Shown here: piece by piece, positions 17,349 through 24,920 of the stretch
Numbering within the stretch: position 1 is the stretch's first letter
Layout of the letters: each line of letters opens with the position of its first letter
Source: Oscillospiraceae bacterium
Lineage (GTDB): Bacteria > Bacillota > Clostridia > Oscillospirales > Oscillospiraceae
Length of the DNA stretch: 64,000 nt
Direction of reading: 5' to 3'
NCBI GenBank assembly: GCA_017461585.1
Contig: JAFTYM010000013.1
Span: 1 to 64,000 of the forward strand
Program-made: the position numbers and the translations under genes
The notes under the pieces: generated by a model
What the model was told of the DNA's origin: nothing
Databases searched by the model: none
The model's input: only the letters and a program-made list of their open reading frames with translations

Positions 17349-17849
17349 TTAGTCGATAGTATCTCCAACATCCTGACCTAAATCGCAGGTGTACATCCAC
17401 TCTACTGTGGCGCCGTCCTCAAAGAAACAGTTGCTGCTGCCGTAGTTGGGGAATTCTCCGTTGATGCGGATCATCCAGCCTGAGAGGTCTCCGCAATCAA
17501 GCTCGTAGAGATTGTTGATGCCCTCGATGTATGCGCTTTCATACAGGGGAGACTCGGAAAACTCAAGATGTATCTTGTTGTCTCTTGTGACCTGCTGGAG
17601 AATGTCAAACGCGCTGTCGCCCTCTGCAAACTTCACTTCCATGGGCGCTAAGATAATTCCGTCTTCGGGAACCATCTGCTGCTTTTCGGGAGTGAGGTTG
17701 TTGTAGTTCTCCTCCTCAAGAAGGACTGTGCAGCTTATGGAAACAGTACATGTATATATCTTTTCGCTGTCATCGCTCTTCTTTCCGCTGCATGCAAAAA
17801 GAGAAAATGTGAGAATAAGTGCCATTACAATGGCTATCAGTTTTTTCAT
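17349..17849 (-). CDS. DUF4430 lipoprotein, transcobalamin beta-domain-like
   Basis: A 166-residue predicted lipoprotein (signal with lipobox LFAC). The mature part matches DUF4430, the family that also describes the C-terminal beta domain of transcobalamin and intrinsic factor. Seen here: the GDSAFDILQQVTRDN helix, SGWMIRINGEFPNYG, and the closing DGATVEWMYTCDLGQDVG. The ATG at 17849 has AGGTGA eight bases upstream; a GTG at 17861 overlapping the upstream stop is possible. It directly follows the alpha-barrel lipoprotein gene, so the two halves of a transcobalamin-like binder would be made side by side and displayed on the membrane. Confidence 0.8.
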   Translation of the reverse strand: MKKLIAIVMALILTFSLFACSGKKSDDSEKIYTCTVSISCTVLLEEENYNNLTPEKQQMVPEDGIILAPMEVKFAEGDSAFDILQQVTRDNKIHLEFSESPLYESAYIEGINNLYELDCGDLSGWMIRINGEFPNYGSSNCFFEDGATVEWMYTCDLGQDVGDTID

Positions 17850-17857
17850 AATTTGTT

Positions 17858-18829
17858 TCACCTGTATGCTGTAAATATATCAGGCATACCTGCTTCAATG
17901 CGCAGATAGCTGACCACGGCGATCATCGCCTGTTCTGTTGCAACACCGTTTACGGCATCACCCATAACATGGGCAAATCCGCCGTCATCGGTGCGGTATT
18001 CAAGGAGCTTGTCCATAATCGTGTTGCCGTTTTTAATAAATCTCTCATCGTCAAGGGGTATGCCGAGTCTTAAAAGTGCCAGAATCACCTGGGCACAGGA
18101 CTCTGCCGTTGCAAAGCCGTAGCTTGTATAGCCGCCGTCTTCATCCTGCAGTTCGGAAAGGCAGGTCACCGCACGCTCCACAGCCTCGGCAACGTCCGCT
18201 CTGTCCATATAGTTTGCAAGGGCGATAAGGACCATGCCTGTCATATCAGGGTCACCGAGAGTCGCTGTTGTGGAAAAGGCAAATCCGCCGTCAGGCAGCT
18301 GGCGGGAGAGGATATAGTCGATGTACATATCCTTTGTCGCCTGTACTGCTGCATCTGGATTTTCAGGCATATCATATCCTCCGAAATCCAGAGCGATAAG
18401 CGACCAGGACGCACCGTTTATTCCCTGCAAAAGTGCTGTCTCATAGTCTGCAAAAGGAAGTGTAAGGTCATATCCCGCAAAATCCGCTGCGTCGTATCCT
18501 GCAGCGGTTACGCTGATAACCACCTTCGCCTGATCCGTAAGCTTTTTTGCGCTGAAAACTCCGCCGCACTCTTCCGCTACCGCTGCAACGCTGTCACCAA
18601 AGCCTTCCTGCCAGTTATCTTTAGGTGCCAGACCTTCCCATGCGCTCATGGCAACTGCCAGCCAGTTTGCACCGTGTACCGCGCCTACGTCTCCGTAAAG
18701 CCAGTCAACCGCGCTGAGAGCTGCGTCTTCTACGGGGTCATCACTTTTTCTTTTTCCGCATCCACACAGGCCGAAAACAAGTGCCAGCACTAAAATCGCG
18801 GCAATTATGCGTACTTTTGAAGCCTTCAT
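17858..18829 (-). CDS. Alpha/alpha-barrel (prenyltransferase-repeat) lipoprotein, transcobalamin alpha-domain-like
   Basis: A 323-residue predicted lipoprotein (lipobox LCGC). The mature protein carries helical repeats of the terpenoid cyclase/prenyltransferase type: QLPDGGFAFS with DPDMTGMVLIALANY, then QDEDGGYTSYGF with SCAQVILALLRLG, then RTDDGGFAHVMG with ATEQAMIAVVSYL. The same alpha/alpha barrel forms the N-terminal domain of transcobalamin, haptocorrin and intrinsic factor. No DxDD cyclase motif is seen and it is secreted, so an enzyme role is unlikely. Corrinoid binding together with the next gene product is inferred from fold, order and riboswitch control. Confidence 0.75.
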   Translation of the reverse strand: MKASKVRIIAAILVLALVFGLCGCGKRKSDDPVEDAALSAVDWLYGDVGAVHGANWLAVAMSAWEGLAPKDNWQEGFGDSVAAVAEECGGVFSAKKLTDQAKVVISVTAAGYDAADFAGYDLTLPFADYETALLQGINGASWSLIALDFGGYDMPENPDAAVQATKDMYIDYILSRQLPDGGFAFSTTATLGDPDMTGMVLIALANYMDRADVAEAVERAVTCLSELQDEDGGYTSYGFATAESCAQVILALLRLGIPLDDERFIKNGNTIMDKLLEYRTDDGGFAHVMGDAVNGVATEQAMIAVVSYLRIEAGMPDIFTAYR

Positions 18830-18839
18830 AACCTATCCC

Positions 18840-18898
18840 TCAAACGTCCACAAGGGAGGCCGCGTACTGCCTCCCCCGTGATTAGTTTTTATTTAGTG
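18840..18898 (-). other. Intercistronic hairpin within the cobalamin operon
   Basis: Between the first and second genes the minus strand can form GGGAGGC/GCCTCCC with an 8-base loop (about 18857-18878) and no T run after it. It may act in mRNA processing or differential stability of the first cistron. Confidence 0.4.
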
Positions 18899-19603
18899 TT
18901 AGCCTACTGTTACAACGCAGACAGGAGGAACAAGTGTCATAGCGTCTGTGTATGCGCTGACTACATGCTCACCCTTTTCAAGTGTCAGTGTAACTGTGCC
19001 GTTTTCATCTGTAACGCTGTTGACCACTTCACCGTCAACCGTGATTCCCACGTTTGCAGCAGGGATATCAACAGGAGACCAGTTTTCGTCAAAGCCGATG
19101 TAGGTAAGTGTAAGTGTAACTTCACCGTCTGTAGAAACCTGTACCTTATCGAAGTAAGAGTACATATCGGACCAGCCGACGAGATCGGAGAAGCTGTATG
19201 CACTTACGATGTCACCGTCAGCAACGGGAGCGAGAAGTGTATCAACAAATGCGTTATTCAGGTAGAAGCCGTAGCTGCCGCCGTTTTCAACGCCCCAGAG
19301 CTTTGCAATGGAGATGCCGTACTCTGTATCCTGTGCAAGATAGCCTGCAGCTGCGCCGCCGTCATACTTTGCATCATGTGTGCTTGCTATAGCATCGCTG
19401 ACTGTAATAACGCCGTCGCCGTCAACGTCTGTTGCTTCAACTTCTTCATAAACTTCCAGAGAGCCCTCGGAAGAAATTACAGCAAAAACTGTTACGGAGT
19501 TTTCGCCTTCACCTGTGTCAACAGCCTCATCCTTCTTTCCGCAGGAGCAGAGAAGAGCTGCGCACAGGAGCATGATCATAATTACAGAAAGTACTTTTTT
19601 CAT
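18899..19603 (-). CDS. First lipoprotein of the B12-riboswitch operon
   Basis: A 234-residue predicted lipoprotein (lipobox LCSC). Residues about 30-130 include a DVDGDGVITVSDAI loop resembling dockerin/EF-hand calcium loops, followed by a region with YGISIAKLWGVENGGSYGF and LNNAFVDTLLAPVADGD. This could be a diverged DUF4430-type domain, but I cannot confirm it. The C-terminal ~65 residues look like an Ig/CNA-B-type beta sandwich (GITVDGEVVNSVTDENGTV). The start at 19603 has GGAGGAACC upstream. As first gene after the riboswitch it is likely a surface corrinoid-capture component. Confidence 0.7.
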   Translation of the reverse strand: MKKVLSVIMIMLLCAALLCSCGKKDEAVDTGEGENSVTVFAVISSEGSLEVYEEVEATDVDGDGVITVSDAIASTHDAKYDGGAAAGYLAQDTEYGISIAKLWGVENGGSYGFYLNNAFVDTLLAPVADGDIVSAYSFSDLVGWSDMYSYFDKVQVSTDGEVTLTLTYIGFDENWSPVDIPAANVGITVDGEVVNSVTDENGTVTLTLEKGEHVVSAYTDAMTLVPPVCVVTVG

Positions 19604-19672
19604 TGTTGGTTCCTCCATTAATGAATATAAAAGCCGAAAATTTCGGTTTTTTACTGTTTGGTGCTTCCTTCT

Positions 19673-19704
19673 TCCGGGTGGGGCTCAGGACTTCCCCACC
19701 CGGA
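19673..19704 (-). other. Strong hairpin in the B12 leader
   Basis: An 11-bp perfect GC-rich stem (19673-19683 with 19694-19704, 10-base loop) lies about 70 bases ahead of the first start codon and about 160 bases after the aptamer. No T run follows on the minus strand. It could take part in the expression platform or be an RNase-processing or anti-terminator element. Confidence 0.5.
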
Positions 19705-19863
19705 TTTTAGGAGCTTACTTATATCAGATTCCGACACACATGTCAAAATGTCGAACAGGATCAGGGTTTCCGCCCTGTGTTTATAAAAACAAAAACCGCC
19801 TGCCAGGACCGAACCTGAACAGACGTAAAAAACGTGTTTCACAGTTTCGGCGGAAACATTTCG

Positions 19864-19976
19864 CATATCTCCATGTATCTGACTTATTCCGCTTAAAAAA
19901 CGGACTTCACAGTGACCGACTCGCCGGGATTTGCACCCGATTCCATGTTCTGCGCAAAATGCACAGATGAGATATG
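19864..19976 (-). ncRNA. Cobalamin riboswitch
   Basis: On the minus strand the leader holds the cobalamin aptamer core GGGTGCAAATCCCGG followed by GTCGGTCACTGTGA, and further on the B12-box-like AAGTCAGATACATGGAGA. The ends pair perfectly as P1: CATATCTC (19969-19976) with GAGATATG (19864-19871). It lies about 14 nt after the predicted transcription start and about 260 nt ahead of the first gene, so it is expected to shut the ten-gene operon down when adenosylcobalamin or a related corrinoid is plentiful. Confidence 0.9.
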
Positions 19977-19996
19977 ACTTATTAAACTATGGTCAG

Positions 19997-20025
19997 ATTA
20001 TAGCACAATTCTTTCCGGTTGTAAA
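19997..20025 (-). promoter_or_regulatory. Promoter of the cobalamin operon
   Basis: TTTACA (20020-20025) and TATAAT (19997-20002) on the minus strand, 17 bp apart, directly ahead of the riboswitch. Confidence 0.75.
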
Positions 20026-20071
20026 GAACCAATTTTAAAAACAGGTTTTTCACTATATTTCAACAAAATCC

Positions 20072-20100
20072 TTTATTAATGGCACAAGATGATGTATAAT
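20072..20100 (+). promoter_or_regulatory. Possible promoter of the beta-propeller lipoprotein gene
   Basis: TTTATT (20072-20077), 17 bp, TATAAT (20095-20100), 33 bp before the start codon. The -35 is weak. It is divergent to the cobalamin operon promoter. Confidence 0.45.
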
Positions 20101-20133
20101 TATATAAATCCTATACCGAAAGGCGTGTGTTTA

Positions 20134-21969
20134 ATGAAAAACGCACTTAAAATATTATGCATCATCCTCGCCCTTTGCTTTCTCTGCTCCTGCAGCAAGG
20201 TGGCGTTAGACTCCCTGCCTGACGAGACTCCCGAGTACACGGAAAACGCTCCGCCTCCTCCCGTGGACACAGAGAACGACACATCTTCCGGAGATGAAGA
20301 GGTGCAGCCTCCCGATTGCGGAGGAGATACACCTCCCGAGGTAGTCGCTTTCCGCACATACACAAGTTATGAGGATATTTTCTCCGTCATAAACGGCAAC
20401 GCAGACATCGCCTACGGCATCTATCCCGAAGAAGCTCAGCAGGCAGACGGCAGCGCAACGGTCGTCTCCGCGAACGGACTTACAGAGCAGAAAGTCACTT
20501 TCTCCCCCTCCGCTTCCGACGGAACATATCTCTACACCGTAAACGGCGGCACACTTTTTGTGTGCGACGAAAGCGGCATTGTGGCAGATACATTCCTCTT
20601 TGTAAGCGATTTTGAGACAGAGAGCCGCAATGGCACTTCCTACGGCTATGAAAACGCAGAGGGCGTATATATTACAGAGTCGGTACTTGTGGTCGTAACC
20701 TCCACGTTTGAATACAGCAGTACAGGCGCAGAGATCTGTAAGGTAAACATTTACTTCTGTGACATTTCAAATCCCGAAGCGCCCAAGGTTGACCGCACAG
20801 TATCACAGGACGGACGTTTTATCTCCGCTGCAGCCCGCGGCAACACTCTCTACGCAGTATCATCTCACATGATAAATGCCGCCTCTGAGAGCGACATTAC
20901 AACATATATTCCTCACACCTACTCTTCCGGACAGGCAGGAAAAACACCTGTTGCCGCCGAGAACATTCGCGTTTTCGAATACAGCACCTGCGCAGGCTAC
21001 ACGGTTGTCGCAGGATATGACACGGAAACGGGCACTCTGACAGGCTCTGCTGCCGCCCTTGGCGGAACAGGAAGACTTTACATGGACGAGACCAACCTTT
21101 ACATGGCGTTCTTCTCCGAGTCATCCGAGATGACAAACTCATATAATGAGGATAAATACGAGGTGGAAGAGTTTACCACCCATTGTATGACCGCCGTCCT
21201 CAAATACCCTCTGTCGGCAGACCTTGCATCCTGCAGCGCCACTGTTATTGACGGCTGCTTCATGGGTGACTTCTCCATGTATTCAAAAGATGGCATCCTT
21301 TACCTCTGCACCATAGCCGAGCGCGCAACTCACGCTATCTATACAGATACCGAAAGCGGCTGGTCAGAGCGCCGCGACGTCTCTGCTGAGGTTGAAAACA
21401 TTCTCTACTCTCTGTCCGAAAATCTTACAGAAATCTCCGCTCTCGTCCTCCCTGACGATGTCGTATTTTCCGCCCGTTTTGCAGAAAACTACGCATGGAT
21501 AGGATATTTCTCCGAAGAGCTTTGCTTTGATATAACCAGCGGCGGCGAAACCGATATCTCAGCCATCCCCTCCTGCTGCGTAACATACGCAGACGGATAT
21601 CTTCTGGGAATCAACAGAACAGACGCCGAGACTCTCACCTTCACAATGTACAACGCAGCAGACCTCTCCGTTGTCTCCGAGACAGCACTTCCCATCCCCA
21701 CAAGCTTCTTAAACAGCTCCTCTGTGACCGTACACCGGGGCAGCGGACTTATCACCCTGTCAGCAGGCGCTGCGGGACATTGCGTTGTAAGCTTTGACGG
21801 AGACTCCTTCGCACTTGCAGCTTCTGTCCCCACATCAGGCTGGGTACATTGCGCCGCAACAGACAGCGCTCTGTACATCATTACCGACAGCGTCACAGTG
21901 CTGGACATTTCCGATTTCTCCGAGCTCTCCGTCTTTGAGTTTGAGACACAGTCAGGCGCGGTGGGTTAA
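20134..21969 (+). CDS. Beta-propeller domain lipoprotein
   Basis: A 611-residue predicted lipoprotein. After the signal and lipobox LCSC comes a Pro/Glu/Asp-rich linker (about 25-75), then a long beta-rich region with recurring blades (TYLYTVNGGTLFVCD, NTLYAVSSHMI, DGILYLCTIA, DSALYIITDSVTVLDISD). This pattern fits the secreted beta-propeller family of Firmicutes (Beta_propel). Function is unknown, probably surface binding. ATG 20134 fits the lipoprotein signal; AAAGG lies about 12 bases upstream. The 3' end overlaps the convergent SprT-like gene by 18 bp. Confidence 0.75.
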   Translation: MKNALKILCIILALCFLCSCSKVALDSLPDETPEYTENAPPPPVDTENDTSSGDEEVQPPDCGGDTPPEVVAFRTYTSYEDIFSVINGNADIAYGIYPEEAQQADGSATVVSANGLTEQKVTFSPSASDGTYLYTVNGGTLFVCDESGIVADTFLFVSDFETESRNGTSYGYENAEGVYITESVLVVVTSTFEYSSTGAEICKVNIYFCDISNPEAPKVDRTVSQDGRFISAAARGNTLYAVSSHMINAASESDITTYIPHTYSSGQAGKTPVAAENIRVFEYSTCAGYTVVAGYDTETGTLTGSAAALGGTGRLYMDETNLYMAFFSESSEMTNSYNEDKYEVEEFTTHCMTAVLKYPLSADLASCSATVIDGCFMGDFSMYSKDGILYLCTIAERATHAIYTDTESGWSERRDVSAEVENILYSLSENLTEISALVLPDDVVFSARFAENYAWIGYFSEELCFDITSGGETDISAIPSCCVTYADGYLLGINRTDAETLTFTMYNAADLSVVSETALPIPTSFLNSSSVTVHRGSGLITLSAGAAGHCVVSFDGDSFALAASVPTSGWVHCAATDSALYIITDSVTVLDISDFSELSVFEFETQSGAVG

Positions 21970-22485
21970 TTTAAATTTCTTACCTCCGCAAACCGTACAT
22001 ATAACACCCGATGGGCCGCCTTTTTCAAGGCGCTTTATGAGCTCTGTCTTTCTCATGTATAAAGACACCTCACCGCACCCCAGACAGGTTACAGCGTATT
22101 TTGCCGCATCGCGCGCTCTCTGCCGCGATGCGGTTGTGCTTTCTGCGCGTACATTTCCTGAGCAGCCTATTTTCTTGCATATACTTTTCCAAATGGCATT
22201 GTGTCCGCAGTTCTTGCCCGTTATTAATGTTGCCGCAGCGTGGGCATACTCATGACGCACAGTATCCCAGAACGCAAAATCGTCGCCTGTTCTCAAAAAG
22301 TCCGCTATCATCACCTTCTCAGGGCGCCATGCTCCGTCACTCATCCTGACACACTTACAGCTTCCATGGCGTTTTACCGTTCTTTTTGAGAACACTATTT
22401 CAATGTTCGATGTATTTATCCCAAGGAGTTTATCAAGCCTTAAAAACTCCTCTTTTATCTCTTTTACTGTGTGCAATTTTCGCAC
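21952..22485 (-). CDS. SprT-like zinc metallopeptidase family protein
   Basis: A 177-residue protein with HEYAH at residues 78-82 (HExxH) in a SprT-like domain, followed by a C-terminal zinc ribbon with paired cysteines (CLGCGE and CTVCGGK). SprT/Spartan relatives include DNA-protein crosslink proteases, but small bacterial members are mostly uncharacterised. It has no signal peptide, so it is cytoplasmic. The first codon is GTG at 22485; a TTG at 22476 is better spaced from AAAGGCGG and could be the true start. Confidence 0.75.
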   Translation of the reverse strand: MRKLHTVKEIKEEFLRLDKLLGINTSNIEIVFSKRTVKRHGSCKCVRMSDGAWRPEKVMIADFLRTGDDFAFWDTVRHEYAHAAATLITGKNCGHNAIWKSICKKIGCSGNVRAESTTASRQRARDAAKYAVTCLGCGEVSLYMRKTELIKRLEKGGPSGVICTVCGGKKFKLTHRA

Positions 22486-22638
22486 CGCCTTTCTTTTTTC
22501 ATGTTATCACAGCGGTCATGTTCCTGCAAAGATGGCAATTTAGCCGAAATATATGTAAAATTTTCTGCAATATGACTTTTAAAAGCAAAAAACAGTTGAT
22601 AAACACAGCCAATTTTTGATATTATAATATGAGTGTTT

Positions 22639-22912
22639 AGCCTGAGCAATATAATCCAAACACGTTTTTGAGATGCAAGTTCGTCCCGATGTTTCGTGAT
22701 CGCTTTTTGAAGGGAAGCAACCCCGTCTGCAAAGCGACGCCTCACCTCGAAACGAACTTATCAGCTCAAAAATCTTTCGACCTGATAGGGTTGGATGATT
22801 GGTTCAGGCGAAATTGAATGAAGCAGATGGGCTAACGCCCATCAATGAATGAAATGAAGACTGAGCCGATCAGATACACTATCAGGCGCGTTCGGATTGT
22901 ATTGCTCAGGCT
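22639..22912. repeat. MITE-like foldback element, copy 1 (274 bp)
   Basis: The element is bounded by inverted ends of about 25 bp (AGCCTGAGCAATATAATCC on the left, its complement with one or two changes on the right). A second copy lies at 46137-46408 in the opposite orientation, and the two align over their whole length with scattered substitutions. Internal conserved hairpins include GATGGGC/GCCCATC. It has no coding capacity that makes sense. It lies 25 bp before the SufC-like gene. No clear target-site duplication is seen. Confidence 0.85.
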
Positions 22913-22936
22913 TAATCAATTTTAGGAGACAGTAAC

Positions 22937-23653
22937 ATGCTTGAACTGAAGAATATATCTTACAAGACTGAGGACGGCAAGTACATCCTCAAAGGTATAA
23001 ATCTTACCATAGACGAGCGTTTTGTCGCTATCACAGGTCCTAACGGCAGCGGCAAATCCACTCTCGCAAAAATCATCACAGGTATTTTAAAGCAGTCTGA
23101 GGGTCAGATCATTCTGGACGGCGTAGATATTTCCGATATGTCCATCACAGACCGCGCCAAGGCAGGCGTTACTTTCGCTTTCCAGCAGCCTGTCCGCTTC
23201 AAGGGTCTTACAGTACACGACCTGCTCTCCATGGCAGCAGGCGAAAAGATCCCCGTGGGCAAGGCCTGCGACTATCTTGCAGAGGTCGGTCTTTGCGCAA
23301 GAGAGTATGTCAACCGTGAGATCAACGCTTCCCTCTCCGGCGGCGAGTTAAAGCGTATCGAAATCGCAATGGCAAACGTAAGAGGCACAAAGCTCACTAT
23401 CTGCGACGAGCCTGAAGCAGGTATCGACCTGTGGAGCTTTAACAGCCTTATCAAGGTTTTCGAGAACATGTACAGCCGCACAAAGGGCACAATTATGATC
23501 ATCTCCCATCAGGAGAGAATTCTTGATATCGCAGACAAGATCGTTGTCCTCAAAGCAGGCGAGATCGATGCCGTCGGCACAAAGGAAGAGATCCTTCCCA
23601 ATATCCTCGCAGCTTCCGCAAGCTGCTCTAAGCTGGAAGGAGGCAGAAACTAA
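22937..23653 (+). CDS. SufC-like Fe-S assembly ATPase (SmsC type)
   Basis: A 238-residue soluble ABC ATPase: Walker A GPNGSGKST with Lys40, Q-loop FAFQQP, signature LSGGELKRIEIAMA, Walker B LTICDEPEAGIDLWS, and the switch His in IISHQERI. The EAGIDLWS and LKRIEIA segments are SufC-like, not transporter-like. With the adjoining SufB-like gene it forms the two-component layout described as the minimal SMS (SufBC-only) system, which builds or transfers Fe-S clusters. AGGAGACAG precedes the ATG. Confidence 0.85.
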   Translation: MLELKNISYKTEDGKYILKGINLTIDERFVAITGPNGSGKSTLAKIITGILKQSEGQIILDGVDISDMSITDRAKAGVTFAFQQPVRFKGLTVHDLLSMAAGEKIPVGKACDYLAEVGLCAREYVNREINASLSGGELKRIEIAMANVRGTKLTICDEPEAGIDLWSFNSLIKVFENMYSRTKGTIMIISHQERILDIADKIVVLKAGEIDAVGTKEEILPNILAASASCSKLEGGRN

Positions 23654-24570
23654 TGGATGCAATTCAGAAGACACTTTTGGAGCAGGTGGCAGACCTGCAC
23701 GAAATTCCCGAGGGCGCATATTCCCTCCGTATAAACGGTCAGCTGGCAGGCAAGAACTCCAGTGAGAACATCGTCATCGAAAAGAAAGAGGACCTGCCCG
23801 GTATTGATATTTTCATCAAGCCCGGCACAAAGAAGGAGAGCGTACACATTCCCGTTCTTATCGCTCAGACAGGTCTTAAAGAGCTTGTTTACAACGACTT
23901 CCACGTTGGTGAAGATTGCGACGTTGTTATCGTAGCAGGCTGCGGCATTCACAACGCAGGCGATCAGGATTCCGAGCACAGCGGTGTACACCGTTTCTTC
24001 CTCGGTAAAAACTCCAAGGTCAAGTACGTTGAAAAGCACTACGGTCAGGGCGACGGCAACGGCAAGAATATCATGAACCCCGTTACAGAGGTCATCCTTG
24101 GCGAGGGCGCATACCTTGAAATGGAGACAACACAGATTAAGGGTGTTGACTCCACAAAGAGACTTACAAAGGGCAGCGTTGCAGCTAACGCAACCTTTAT
24201 CGTAAAGGAAAAGCTCCTGACACACGGCAGCCAGTTTGCCGAGACATCTTTTGAGGTAACACTTGACGGCGAGAACGCAAACGCACACGTTGTTTCCCGC
24301 TCAGTTGCCAAGGAAAAGTCCAAGCAGCTCTTCACCTCCCGCATTGACGGCAACAACCTCTGCAGCGGCAGAAGTGAGTGCGACGCTATCATCATGGACG
24401 ACGCTGTTGTCTCCGCAATTCCCGAGATCAACGCAAACCACCCCGACGCATCCCTCGTTCACGAGGCTGCAATCGGACGTATTGCAGGCGAGCAGCTCAT
24501 AAAGCTCATGACCCTCGGTCTTACCGAGAAGGAAGCCGAAGAGCAGATCATCAACGGATTTTTGAAATAA
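23653..24570 (+). CDS. SufB/SufD-like Fe-S scaffold (SmsB type)
   Basis: A 305-residue protein, shorter than SufB (about 465), with the right-handed beta-helix core of the SufBD family and the C-terminal HPDASLVHEAAIGRIAGEQLIKLMTLGLTE motif. It starts in the stop codon of the SufC-like gene (TAATG). No sufS, sufU or sufD follows, consistent with the minimal SMS type. A Cys lies in the VAGCGIHN segment. It is the likely scaffold or carrier for the Fe-S clusters that the anaerobic enzymes nearby (AOR, radical SAM, PurF) need. Confidence 0.85.
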   Translation: MDAIQKTLLEQVADLHEIPEGAYSLRINGQLAGKNSSENIVIEKKEDLPGIDIFIKPGTKKESVHIPVLIAQTGLKELVYNDFHVGEDCDVVIVAGCGIHNAGDQDSEHSGVHRFFLGKNSKVKYVEKHYGQGDGNGKNIMNPVTEVILGEGAYLEMETTQIKGVDSTKRLTKGSVAANATFIVKEKLLTHGSQFAETSFEVTLDGENANAHVVSRSVAKEKSKQLFTSRIDGNNLCSGRSECDAIIMDDAVVSAIPEINANHPDASLVHEAAIGRIAGEQLIKLMTLGLTEKEAEEQIINGFLK

Positions 24571-24578
24571 ATAATCAA

Positions 24579-24610
24579 ACTCCCACCGATTTTCACGGTG
24601 GGAGTTTTTT
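24579..24610 (+). terminator. Terminator of the SufC/SufB-like operon
   Basis: Stem ACTCCCACCG/CGGTGGGAGT with a 7-base loop, followed by a T run, nine bases after the stop codon. Confidence 0.9.
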
Positions 24611-24619
24611 GCATATTTT

Positions 24620-24795
24620 TCAAGGCAGGGGCGATTCACGAAGCCCTACTTGGCACTCCCTCAGGGTGAGCTGTCACCGAATGTGACTGAGAGGGTCTTT
24701 ACGGCATGGATATGTTTTATATCGCGCGTCGTAGGGAACGAATTTATCCGTTCCGTAATAACCCTTTGCACAAGGGAGCCTTTTGATACTGGCTT
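24620..24795. repeat. Hairpin-rich interspersed-repeat-like sequence
   Basis: No gene is supported here. The stretch contains GGGCGATTCACGAAGCCC, CTCCCTCAGGGTGAGCTGTCAC with a GTCAC/GTGAC hairpin, GTAGGGAACGAATTTATCCG and a closing CAAGGGAGCC. From memory such modules recur between genes in Oscillospiraceae genomes, but there is only one copy in this window, so its repeat nature cannot be shown here. Confidence 0.4.
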
Positions 24796-24843
24796 TTGTT
24801 ATTTTAAATAAATCCGCACAGTATCATTTGTAGTATCTGTGTA

Positions 24844-24873
24844 TTGTCATACAAGCGCACCCGATGATAAAAT
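24844..24873 (+). promoter_or_regulatory. Possible promoter of the 24921 lipoprotein gene
   Basis: TTGTCA (24844-24849), 18 bp, TAAAAT (24868-24873). Confidence 0.45.
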
Positions 24874-24920
24874 ATAATTGGGTAAATATCAACATAACTT
24901 ACAAAAAAGGACGATGCTGT

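Noticed and set aside
22464..22745. Reading frame with a peptide similar to one at 46170-46523 (both contain SLQKAIT and KRV-ILLRL-like stretches)
   Set aside because: The similarity is caused by the foldback element present at both places. Each frame runs across the element boundary into unrelated sequence, with no ribosome binding site.
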